NCBI GenBank assembly: GCA_027488935.1
Contig: JAIYAP010000002.1
Span: 1 to 64,000 of the forward strand
Source of the DNA: Saprospiraceae bacterium
Lineage (GTDB): Bacteria; Bacteroidota; Bacteroidia; Chitinophagales; Saprospiraceae
Length of the DNA stretch: 64,000 nucleotides
Reading direction: 5' to 3'
Shown here: positions 28,046 through 38,200 of the stretch, piece after piece
Position numbering within the stretch: position 1 is the first letter of the stretch
Layout of the letters: each line of letters starts with the position of its first letter
The notes under the pieces: generated by a model
Database searches by the model: none
The model's input: only the letters and a program-made list of their open reading frames with translations
Told to the model about the DNA's origin: nothing
Position numbers and translations under genes: made by a program

Positions 28046-29332
28046 TTATCCAATTGTCGAAACGCCATACAAAGGTATATTGGTCATCCAATCTTGTACC
28101 CGATATGGGCTCATGGAGGTACGGATTGCCGTGTCCGATTTGTATTTTTCGACAAAAACTTTCAAACTTTTCGACTTTAAATTTTCTTCTGCTTTTACTT
28201 CAATAGGGATTACCTCGTTTTGTGATTGAATTAAAAAGTCAATTTCGGCAGTCGCGTTGGTAGCCGTCCAATAATAAAGTGTATGCTTGATTTGTAGTTG
28301 TTGCGCCACGAATTGTTCCGTTAGTGCACCTTTGAATTCCGTCAAAATATTGTTTTTTTCAAGCAGGATTTTTGGGTCAACTTCCGCAAGCGCATTTAAC
28401 AACCCGATGTCTAACAGGAACAATTTGAAGGCATCCATATCGGCGTATGCATTTAAGGGTATTGTTGGTTTTTCTACCAGACTTACCTTCAGCACCATAC
28501 CGGCGTCGGAAAGCCATTGAATGGCTGTTTCAAAGTCTTTCGCTCTTGCCCCTTTTTTGATTTGCCCATATACAAATTTTCGATGCTCTTTGGCCAATTG
28601 GCTGATCAAGGCATGCCAAACCAACCTGATTTTTGGCACAACTTCGATAGGGGCATATTTTGCAAAATCATTTTCATAGCCGATAAGAATCTTGTTCTGA
28701 ATTGCACGGACCTCTCTTAAATCACCTTGTTGGATATAAGATTGCACCGCTTCCGGCATGCCCCCTATGAAGTAATACAGCCGTAACAATTCCACGAGTT
28801 TATCGTGAAAAGGCTCGATTACCTGCCAGTTTTGCGCCTCCAAATGGTCTTTGAGCAGGCCCTGACCCGTATTTTCTAAAAATTCGAAAAAACTCATCGG
28901 GTAGAGTCGCAAAAAATCCACTTTACCAACGGGAAACGAGGTGTTTTGCTGCAAAGAAACACCCAATAAAGAACCAGCCGCGATGATGTAGTATTCCGGG
29001 GCTTGTTCACAGAAATATTTCAATGCTGTCAACCCTTTTTCCGCTTCTTGTATTTCGTCAAAAATGAGCAATGTTTTGTAGGGCAGTATTTTCTGGTTGG
29101 CTTCGATTTCAAGAACAGAAAGTACCCGCTTTATATCAAAATCCGATACAAACAATGATTTTAGACGTGTACTCGCCTCAAAATTCAGATAAACCACTTG
29201 TTCAAATTCGTTTTTGCCAAACTCCCGCATGAGCCAGGTTTTGCCCACTTGTCGCGCTCCCTGCAAGATTAAGGGCTTCCGATTCCGGGCATTTTTCCAA
29301 TGGACTAAAGCCGAATATAGGGCTCTTTTCAT
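28046..29332 (-). CDS. AAA ATPase with DUF4143 C-terminal domain
   Basis: The 428-residue protein has an N-terminal AAA_14 module with Walker A GARQVGKT (25-32) and Walker B LLIFDEIQ (88-95). The middle helical region contains YYFIGGMPEAVQSY, typical of the family. The C-terminal DUF4143 part ends in a PD-(D/E)XK-like core (AEIDFLIQ followed by IPIEVKAEENLKSKSL). Families of this kind are common accessory genes; their role is unknown, with proposals around defence or DNA transactions. I use the ATG at 29332; the frame extends upstream through repeat DNA. The region before the start contains repeated AAGGAAAAAATG boxes. Confidence 0.88.
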   Translation of the reverse strand: MKRALYSALVHWKNARNRKPLILQGARQVGKTWLMREFGKNEFEQVVYLNFEASTRLKSLFVSDFDIKRVLSVLEIEANQKILPYKTLLIFDEIQEAEKGLTALKYFCEQAPEYYIIAAGSLLGVSLQQNTSFPVGKVDFLRLYPMSFFEFLENTGQGLLKDHLEAQNWQVIEPFHDKLVELLRLYYFIGGMPEAVQSYIQQGDLREVRAIQNKILIGYENDFAKYAPIEVVPKIRLVWHALISQLAKEHRKFVYGQIKKGARAKDFETAIQWLSDAGMVLKVSLVEKPTIPLNAYADMDAFKLFLLDIGLLNALAEVDPKILLEKNNILTEFKGALTEQFVAQQLQIKHTLYYWTATNATAEIDFLIQSQNEVIPIEVKAEENLKSKSLKVFVEKYKSDTAIRTSMSPYRVQDWMTNIPLYGVSTIG

Positions 29333-29450
29333 TTTTTCCTTTGATTTTATGCGCAAATTTACATTTTTTCCTTTGAATAAATGCGACAAAACACACTTTT
29401 TCGAAGGAAAAAATGTAAAACCCAACACTTTTCCTAAGGAAAAATCGTAA
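29330..29450. repeat. Repeated AAGGAAAAAATG boxes upstream of the DUF4143 ATPase gene
   Basis: Read on the minus strand, the initiation context CAAAGGAAAAAATG occurs at the real start (29330-29343) and again about 32 bp upstream (ending near 29375). A third, inverted copy makes an exact 16-bp inverted repeat: TTTACATTTTTTCCTT at 29358-29373 with its complement at 29404-29419. A fourth, palindromic relative (TTTTCCTAAGGAAAA) lies at about 29429-29443. This could be an autoregulatory operator. In 29451-29775 I see nothing recognisable. Confidence 0.7.
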
Positions 29451-29775
29451 ATATAATTTCTTTACAGGAGGATTGTCCGCACTTCATATTGGATGCGAAA
29501 GTTGCATAACAATATTTTTTAAAGATGATGGGTGGGTGGCACATGGCCTCCGACTAAAGGTTGGAGGTTAGAAGATGGCTAGATGTGATTAAGGGTTGCG
29601 ATTGGCCTTTACATCTTCAAAAAGAAAAATCAACTTACGCCACGGTTTGGTTTCAGGCCCGCCACAATTGATGCACTATCGCAAAGGATGGTCTTTGAGC
29701 ATATTAATCAACAAAGTGGTTGCTGCACTTAAACAGTTTTTACTTCGCTTACAACTCCAGAAGCAATAATTTTAT

Positions 29776-30729
29776 TCATTTGTTCTCTTTATCTAGGTAT
29801 TTAAAGTAAGAAATCGCGGTTGCTAGTTTCACCTTCTGTTCTTCCATATCACCTATTAGTTGCTCAAGAATCCCAGAAAAGTGAACTTTATGTTGTTCCA
29901 TAGATTCAAATGATGTCTTGCAGTTGGATAAACCATTTATCATGCTTTGGCACCTAACATCGCCTAAATACTCATTACATACCTCTAATAAAGGTTGGAT
30001 AATATGATCAAAAAAGAACCCTGCATTTTTCAAACCCGAATGAGATACTGTGGCGATTTGATTCTCTTCAGCTATCTTAACAAACTTTTGAGTTACATCG
30101 TCACTCTTAGATTCGTTTATAGCCTCTACCAAAAGTCTTTGAAATTGACTCTCGATAGGCTTAGCATAGTACATATACTCTTTATTGATTGTCGTAAGTT
30201 TGTCAATAAAAGCATTGAATAACTCAGGTAAGGTTTGATCTATCACCTTATCGTAGTATTCGACAGAAGTCTTAAATATAGCGAAACTTTTCGTTTTCTC
30301 ATACCTGTCGCCATCTAGATTGAACACAAATGCAGCAAACAAATTTGTGTCATTTTGCTGTTTAATACTCTTAAAGTTGAATGAGGAGACTTGAGGAAAA
30401 ACGAAATCTACGTTGTCAAATGTCCTCATCTGATCAACTAAATAGTTAAGGTTTTCAATCTGTTCTTTGTAAGGATTTTCTAAAAATTCCAGAATTGTGT
30501 ATACATATGTTCTTAGGTCGCGCTTTTCTTTTTGACTTTTTTCTTCTTCTCTTTGTCTTCCCAACCGTTGGCCCAGATAAAAAACTGATATGGTGTAACT
30601 AGCCCTAATTAACTCAATTGTTAAGCTGTTTGTAGGGCTAAAATACATATTTGTAAACCAGAAAACCAGCAATAAGCCAAACACCAGTAGTGACATTTGG
30701 AACCATACTTTTTTGAACGCTTTTCTCAT
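29776..30729 (-). CDS. Hypothetical two-helix membrane protein with coiled coil
   Basis: The 317-residue protein begins with a short basic stretch (MRKAFKKVW) and a strong membrane helix (FQMSLLVFGLLLVFWFTNMYF). A second weaker helix lies near LIRASYTISVFYLGQRLG. A highly charged coiled-coil stretch follows (GRQREEEKSQKEKRDLR), and the remaining 250 residues are soluble, helical and AT-rich in codon use. The topology (two N-terminal helices and a cytoplasmic helical domain) is like several putative phage-infection-blocking membrane proteins, but I recognise no specific family. The ATG at 30729 is preferred over the TTG two codons upstream. It stands alone in the AT-rich region. Confidence 0.7.
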   Translation of the reverse strand: MRKAFKKVWFQMSLLVFGLLLVFWFTNMYFSPTNSLTIELIRASYTISVFYLGQRLGRQREEEKSQKEKRDLRTYVYTILEFLENPYKEQIENLNYLVDQMRTFDNVDFVFPQVSSFNFKSIKQQNDTNLFAAFVFNLDGDRYEKTKSFAIFKTSVEYYDKVIDQTLPELFNAFIDKLTTINKEYMYYAKPIESQFQRLLVEAINESKSDDVTQKFVKIAEENQIATVSHSGLKNAGFFFDHIIQPLLEVCNEYLGDVRCQSMINGLSNCKTSFESMEQHKVHFSGILEQLIGDMEEQKVKLATAISYFKYLDKENK

Positions 30730-30840
30730 TTTCAAATTAAATTTTCCAAATTTTGAAATTTTCGAGGCTAATTTACAGACTTATATTAGAAACTTTGTGT
30801 TAATGAATCGAATGAATATCATTCTTATATGAAAGCCAAC

Positions 30841-30965
30841 AGACAAACCGAATCTTGTGCCAAAGATATCGTATTGGGGATAAAAATCGTTGCTCCTATT
30901 TGAATTTCGATGGTGTTTCAGCAAGGCTATATCTAATATTGATTTTGGCTTATGCGAAGATTTGC
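30841..30965. repeat. Diverged duplicated intergenic segment, copy A
   Basis: This stretch shares AAACCGAAT, CCAAAGATATCG, a GATAAAAATCGTTGC-like word and a terminal TTATGCGAA with copy B at 31445-31565. The words occur in the same order and at nearly the same spacing (about 105 and 102 bp between the outer words). No open frame is maintained. The gap 30730-31069 holds no other recognisable feature. Confidence 0.5.
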
Positions 30966-31069
30966 TTCACCCAATACCACACCGTGTCTTGTATATAAAA
31001 CGGAAGATGGAGCGCATAAAGGCAATAGTCCTATCGAAAGTGAAGACTATGCGGTAGAAAAAACTCCTG

Positions 31070-31285
31070 TCATTGATTGGAGAAATTAGCTGCATGCGTC
31101 ATATCATAATCTAATGCCGCAACCACTTGCTCCCGATTCAAATGCGGATAAGCCTCTAAAATATCTTGAATACTAAATCCATCCGCAATTTTGCGGACCA
31201 CCAATTCAACAGTAATCCGAGTCCCTTTTATTATTGGTTTTCCAAGCATAACCTTAGGATCGCGCACAATAATAGATTCCTGCAT
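31070..31285 (-). CDS. DUF433 domain protein (antitoxin-like)
   Basis: The 71-residue protein fits DUF433 along its whole length: IIVRDPKVMLGKPIIKGTRI, the helix VELVVRKIADGFSIQDILEAYPHLN, and REQVVAALDYDMTHA. DUF433 proteins have a winged-helix-like fold and often act as VapB-like antitoxins beside a DUF5615 PIN-type toxin. No partner toxin gene is visible in the adjoining 400 bp on either side, so it is an orphan here. It lies between the two copies of a duplicated intergenic segment. Confidence 0.88.
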   Translation of the reverse strand: MQESIIVRDPKVMLGKPIIKGTRITVELVVRKIADGFSIQDILEAYPHLNREQVVAALDYDMTHAANFSNQ

Positions 31286-31342
31286 GAATTATTTATTAGG
31301 TATAAAAATATGTCAGATTGGGGGTTTATCAAAACATATCAA

Positions 31343-31425
31343 TCACACGAGCAGCGCCTCCACGGTTCCAGCCAGGTACTTTGGGGTTTGGTCGGCGAAT
31401 GATTAAAATCCACTTACATCGTGAG
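31343..31425 (-). pseudogene. Degenerate RHS fragment
   Basis: On the minus strand this reads HDVSGF, a stop, then SFADQTPKYLAGTVEALLV and a stop. It aligns with HDVSGLYAFADQAPNYLTGTVNALF of the intact RHS protein (DNA about 32620-32700). About 80 bp are clearly homologous, and one of the differences is an in-frame TAA. It looks like a remnant of a second RHS C-terminal region downstream of the toxin-immunity pair. In the rest of 31286-31786 I see only copy B of the duplicated segment. Confidence 0.75.
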
Positions 31426-31444
31426 AAAAGGATTATGCCAGCAA

Positions 31445-31565
31445 AGCAAATAAACCGAATATCATTCCAAAGACATCGCGTTTGAGACAAAAACCATTGC
31501 ACTCGCGCCGAAATCCTTTGCATAACCTCAGTTCCTAAATACAGATACCGGAATTATGCGAACAC
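31445..31565. repeat. Diverged duplicated intergenic segment, copy B
   Basis: Second copy of the segment described at 30841-30965, about 600 bp away, in the same orientation. It starts with AAACCGAATATCATTCCAAAG and ends with TTATGCGAACACCTG. The degenerate RHS fragment abuts it on the left, so the duplication may have included RHS-adjacent DNA. Confidence 0.5.
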
Positions 31566-31786
31566 CTGTTGCATTTTGCAATTTAGCCAGTACAATCCAT
31601 TAGGAACTAGGCCAACCTCAAAACTGCGCAAAAAGGTAATGATTCAGAAAGTATGTCAGTTCAAGTACTTCTTCAGTAAAAATATTGCTGCCCCAGAAAA
31701 CATTTCCGCAGCACTTACCAGGCAGGTTTCTGACCAATATGGAACATTTAAAAGCTCAATTGAAACGCCTGGACTATTTAAATGTT

Positions 31787-32227
31787 TTATACTAATTGTG
31801 CTTTGACTGCTGGAAGTAAAAAAACTTCTCCTATGGCTGCAAGATCTTTAAGTCCTTGTCGGCTCAAAGCTTTCTCAGTAAAAGGTATGATAAATTCAAT
31901 AAATAACTTTGTTAATCTTTCCTTCCGCTTCTCATCGTCCGTTGGTTGGTCAAAATCAAAGACATCTTTGTAGTGTGGCGGCTCACCCCTAAAAACATCT
32001 CCACCCTCTTTTTTAACAAGGTCTTTAGACTTTGAATACTTATTTCCAAACATACCTTGCACATAGACCTTTATCATCAATTGATAATAATCCCCAAAGT
32101 TCGATTTCTGTAAGTCAAGAACAACTATACACTCTTCCGCCTCTTTGAACCACCCCCCAAAGGATCTTTCAAAACCATTGGATTTGGCTACATCCCCAAA
32201 CACTTTCTTAAATTCTTTGCTTTTCAT
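31787..32227 (-). CDS. DUF4304 protein, candidate immunity protein of the RHS toxin
   Basis: The 146-residue soluble protein has the DUF4304 pattern. It starts KEFKKVFGDVAKSNGFERSFGGWFKEAEECIVVLDLQKSNFG, and YYQLMIKVYVQG follows. The rest is charged and helical. Its ATG at 32227 lies one base after the RHS stop codon, the usual placement of an immunity gene behind a polymorphic toxin. No signal peptide is present, consistent with cytoplasmic neutralisation of an incoming toxin. The immunity role is inferred from position and family context; DUF4304 itself is not biochemically defined. Confidence 0.78.
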   Translation of the reverse strand: MKSKEFKKVFGDVAKSNGFERSFGGWFKEAEECIVVLDLQKSNFGDYYQLMIKVYVQGMFGNKYSKSKDLVKKEGGDVFRGEPPHYKDVFDFDQPTDDEKRKERLTKLFIEFIIPFTEKALSRQGLKDLAAIGEVFLLPAVKAQLV

Positions 32228-32228
32228 A

Positions 32229-35200
32229 TCAATAAGTATCTAAAACGGTTTTCCATTGAATGCCCTGATATTTAGGCATGCCCTGCAATTCCTGCATGTA
32301 CATTTGTAACTGTTTCTGACCCTGCAAAATGGCTCGTGGGTTATTGGGCTTCAATTCGTAAATGATGCCTTTCTTTATATCAAGGAAGTCAATACGTTTA
32401 CCGCTTGGTAGAACAAATTCTTTAAAGGTGTTTACTTTATCCGCTAGCCCTGCTTTATACATCTTGTGCATTTGTTGTCCGAGCTGTAAACTGGACTTGG
32501 TAAACTGTGTCGTAAACGGTGTTACCCCCTTAGCTGCGACTTGAGAACCACGCTCCGCCAACTTCCGCATTCCAAACCGCCACAAAGACGCAGAAGCACC
32601 AATTAAAGATTCCCCCAAAAAAAGAGCATTTACTGTTCCAGTCAGGTAATTTGGGGCTTGGTCGGCGAATGCGTAAAGTCCGCTTACATCGTGAGAACTT
32701 GGGTTGTTTTGAGTGGCAATGGTAGCGCGTTGTAACCAATTTGTAACACCATCCAATGCATGCATTTTCTCCCCATAATCAAACCCTAAGTCATCATACA
32801 CATTCAATTTGTCACCGTCATATTCACCCCTAAAATAGTGATTCCGCGAATCCCCGTCATAAATCGTTTTTATAACCTCATTGTTAGTGTTTAGGTAAAT
32901 ATCCGTCAACACCATAGAACCATCTGGATCACTATTCCTAAACGGGTTATTGAGTGCATAATTGTATGGAGTGGCAAATTTATAATTTTCTGCCATAGGA
33001 TCGATACCTTGCCATTTACAAATTGAAGGATCATACCACCTTTGATCATAGTCGTACCAATTCAATCCGAAATCATCGTTAAATTCTTTACATGTATACA
33101 GGTATTTGTTATCCAAAGCGGCATCATTTATCCAAGGACCATCCATGGAAAGACCAAATGGGTAGTAATTAGATTCTTGAAGGACTTCGTTTGAAGATAA
33201 ATTATTTACGTCTATTTTGCCATCGTTGTTTTTATCAGTAAAGCTTAGCCTTGTGTTGCCCAAATGATCCGATATCCAGTATTCATAACGTAATGCATCC
33301 GAATTTGATGTGCCCACATTTGTGTTAAAAACCCTTCCTTCCTGATGATAAATAGACTCCAAGCTTAACGAGTTGGTAGAGGTACTTTGATATTCCATTC
33401 CATCCCAATAATCTTGTTGTTTGACAAGGATACCATTATCTGTGACAACCTTTCGGATTTTTCGACCTGATGCATCGTAAATAAAATCAATTACTTTCTT
33501 CCCGGCAAAAGTTACTCTCTTAGGGGAGTTGAGGTAATTATAGGTAATTGAGTTTATACCTTTGTATGGGTCAGCCACCAGATTCCCATTGGCATCATAT
33601 GAATATTGTGCCGTGGATGGCGCATTTGCAGCGTTATTCCAACCAAAGGATTTTGAAGCAGTGGGTGCAGCATCTGCCACTTTTTGGGTCCGGTTAGAAC
33701 CCGGATTTAATGTAAAAGTGAGGTTATCAATTACCCCATCAGTCCAACAGCTTGCACCAGGAGTTACTTTATATTTACCTGTTCTGTTTACTGAAAGAAT
33801 ATTGCTCCTCAAATCATAAGTTAAACTTTCATTCCACGCAGAGGAATTCGAAGTTGCTGTTCCCAGATCATTTATGTCTTGATAAGTAGATGTTGAAATT
33901 CGATCAAGAAAATCGTAATTGGATGAATAAGACTGACGTTCACGACCACGGACTCTCCAAATGACTTGACTAATATTTCCACTTTTTTGAACGGTTCCGG
34001 TTATACCTGTTTGTAGTTGGTCGTATTTTAAGTCCAGATAAAATAAATCATTCAAATCCGGAGAGGTACTTGCTGCTCCAGGGTTAGGAATATTAGAAGG
34101 TGTGGGACACGTAGTTATGTTGGTATTGGTTCCCCCCAATGAAGAACTGTTGATACTTTGCAACCAACTTTGTGGATTATAACTATAATCCACACTTTGC
34201 AAGTATTCAGTAAATGCAGGCGCTTTTCCAATATTCCGCTCGATTAACTCATCCTTAAAACTATAGTTTAATTGATTTAAAATATGTTCCGGTCCGCTTC
34301 CGACTTTATGTTTATTAATAGTATTACGCCCCCAATGATCAAAAAGATGATTTTGTGTAATTAAATAAGAGGTGGTAGTATTTTTTTTGCTAGTCTTAAT
34401 ATCCTGAAGAATATTATCTGCAAAGTCGTATGAAAAGGTAGTGCTTTCAGCATTAAAATCATTGGGGAGTAAATAATTATTGCCAGAAATAAGATTTACT
34501 CGCCCATAATTATCAAACGAATAATTAGATTCTAACCATGTATTTCCTGCATCAAATACACGTGTTCTATTTTTAATTAATTTTCCTTTCTGAATTGGCA
34601 GCGTACCATCATAAGTATTTTCAATATAATTGTCGGTTGGATCTAATGAAAGTGGAATTGGATTAGGAATAGTACCTGTAAACAAACCACTTTTTAATAA
34701 TCTTCCATAATCATCATATCGACTGCATTGCCAATTAGAAGTTTGTGCCAAATTCCCATCCTGTTCAAAGACAAGTTGATCACGGTCATTATATTTGAAG
34801 GTCATTAATCCAAGATCTGGCACCTTTTTCGTAAGTGTTTTATCTTCGCCATCATACGTATATTTAAAAACCAGATCAGCATCAGCTGCAGAGGCTCCAG
34901 GTGGAATTACCAATATTTCTCTATCTTTGTTATCGTATTTTGTATAAGTATCCGCAACTAAAGTCCCAGAAGCATTAGTTTCTCTCTCTAACACGACTCG
35001 ACCTTTCTTATCTTTAAAGGAAATTTTTCTATTCCCATTAGGAAATCCAGTTTTAGAACAAGTTGGATCTGGAAGAATGGTTGTTGTTTTAAATAAAGAA
35101 TTGGGTGTAAAATAAGTGCTTGTACCTGGAACTAATACTTCGTTTACAGCATTTGCACCATACAATACTTGTGTTGGATACCAATCAGGTGGTGTAACAA

Positions 35201-38200
35201 GTGATAGGCGGTTAAGTGGGGAGGGTTCGTAAATGTTTTTTGAAAAAAAAGTTCCATTGGGAATTGCGGTAAATGCTCCTGTGGTACCAGTGGTAACTTC
35301 ATAAGGAATGTAAACTTTCGATATACGACCATTTGGGTCATATTCCGTAGCCTCAGTTACGACATCTTTCTGGTTAGGCGATTGTTGTTTCCCAACCGTT
35401 TGAAGATGCCTTCCAAGACCATCCAAGTATTCAAATGATTCTTGTGAAATTATATTACTACCTGCGATTGGGGTATATGTTATCTTTGTTTTTGTATAAT
35501 TTTTTAAATTATTAATATTTATATACTGATAATTAAATTCAGAGTAAACATTCGCAGAGCTTTTATTTCCAATTGTGGTAGGTCTTGATGATATCTTTTT
35601 CAAACGCCAGAATTCATCATAATCATACCAAGTTTCCTGACCATCAATATTTTTTACATAAGACAAAAACTGGGTTCCTGGATGGTAGGTATATTCCCAA
35701 ACAAAATCTTTGTATGTTTTTTTCTTTAAAGTGCCAACTGTATTCCATTCATATGTAATAGGTAGCCAATTGGCAGCTTGGTAAGATGTTGGAAAACCCT
35801 TTGAGTCATAACTATTTATTGTAGCCTTTAGAATGGTATTCGGTCCAATAATTACACCATTGGCATCCCAGGTTGTTTCATATCTGTACTGCTTGTACAA
35901 TCTAGCAAATCCACCGGTCGATGAAGTTTGATAAGCCCCAGTTGTTAAATTATAAAAAGCATATTCATTATCTGAACCATCAACTAAAATATTCGAAACC
36001 CATTTTCTGACTCCCCATGGTTGAGAAATTATATTTCGGTTAATAAGAAATTGCCGAGTTAAAGCATCATTGAGTGTATAATTATACTTATATTCAACTT
36101 TTGAAATTAACCCATCAGAGTTCGTCATTTGTTCACTCTCTGGAGCTAATTGAAAATTAATTGGGTCATTATTATAAGTATAGGTAGTTATCGTAGAAAC
36201 TCCATCTAAAATAGATTCTTTTTGAGTTAAAAGAGAATAACCCGTATAGTTTGAAAATAAAGCATTCGCATATTTAGTTTGGGTGTCAAAAACCCCTCCA
36301 CAAGTGTAAGAAAAAGTTACAGGAGATACCCTTAAAAAATAATCATTTCCTTGTAAATAAGTTGCATTAAAAGTTGTGTTATTTACCCCCAAGGTAAGGC
36401 CGTTTGCAGTTACTACTGTATTTTTTGTTTGCTTTCCCAGATTTAATGCAATAGTTTCTGGAATACTTGGGAAAGAGGTATTCGGTTGTGGCGTAACTTC
36501 TGTTGAAATATATTCATATTCTATATAGCCATTGTTGCCAGATGATTCTTTTACCTTACTGTATGTAATATGTCGGCCTGAAAATGAACTTATTGGAAGA
36601 AACGGAATACTTGTCCATTTTCGCATAAATACAATTACAGAGAATGATGTATTGTAACAATCTTGACCGAGTAAGTCAATGAGTCCATTTAATATTATCC
36701 CATATACAGGAATTTTATACAAACTTCCTGAAGAAAAACCATCACTTCCCTTGTAAGAATATGATTTAACAATGTCATTCTGAGAATTAATACCGTCATT
36801 AATTCGAACTTCTTTAACCCTGAGTCCTCCAACCTTTATATCTGTACAAGGTTGGTATATCGTAAATGTCTGTTCAGAACTAGCTGTCAATATTTTAAAG
36901 TAATAGATATTATTTGCCTGAATTTGAGGGAATAAAGTTAATAAATCACCTTGAAGAACAACATTCGTCGCTGAATTAAACTGATAGGTATTAATTAATG
37001 TGTTATTACTCTGATTCCAAATTTGCAATGTGTAATTGTAATTTAATTGAACGCCTGAACCACATGTTGAAGGAGGAGTATGTGTTATCTTATAAGTTAA
37101 AGAAGACAACGAATTTGAATTAAAACTGATGGTATTGCTTGTAACATCAAATGCATGACAACTTGGTGCTGTAAACGAAAACAACGATACTGGGGCACCG
37201 ATTGTGCAAAGTTTATAATCATTTGCTTCATAAGTATACGAAACCGCTCCCCCTGTTGGGTAAATTACTTTTTTAAGGATCCCTTTTTTCATTTCAGTTT
37301 CATTACTTTCTCTACTACCACTACCAAAAGTAACAGGAGGAATTGGCCCACTTCCATCGGGATCAAGCGTTGTAGGAGGTACACCAGCACCTGCAGCATT
37401 ATAATAACCCCAATGGTCATATGCCCTACTGAGTGTGGAAGGCAAAAAATCACCCTCATATTGAAATAACTCCTTGGGTTTTGAAGATAATCCGTCACAA
37501 GTAATTTCTTGAATACTTAGGAGCCTTAAGTGTTTCTCCCAAAAGTTACTAGATGTAGGTGATACCTTGAAGTAATCAAAATCCAAGTCAAAACGTTTGC
37601 ACCAAATTGGCGAGACAAAAGTTTCGATTTTAATTCTATCCAAACGTTTTGCTTTAATTGTACTTCCAAGTGGAACCCCCGTATCCTCCCTATCGGTAGT
37701 TGCTTCAAAGGAGATTTTTTCCTGGGTTGTTTGAATCCACTTTAGCCTTTTTGAAGTTAAATTGATAAAATAATCTAATTGATAAGCTTGGGGTTGTTCA
37801 GGTAAACAACACACATTTGCAGTAAAATCAACAAAATCCTTTCCTGAAACGCCCTGAGAAACATATGTAAATTTCTCTTCTTCATAAGAAAAATCGATTT
37901 TATGTAATCCATCTGATGTTTCAATTCGCATTAAATACCACCCACTTCGATATTTTGACGTACCAAAGTTTGTATTTTCAATGGATTCAAACCCATTTTC
38001 TGATATTCCGGGTACGCTTCCAAATATATAGTTATTACCATCTGGTGTAATAACTGTAAAGTTTTGAAAGCGATCAGTTTGAGGAGATGAGCCTAACGTA
38101 TTATTACCATTAAATTTAATAACTAAATCTTGATGAGGTATCAATGTTGGCTGATGCAAATAATCAATATAAAAATATCCGGAATAGCCAGGAAACGAAA

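Noticed and set aside
28046-29332. Transposase reading of the DUF4143 gene
   Set aside because: Walker motifs and a DUF4143 C terminus are present, with no DDE or HUH motif.
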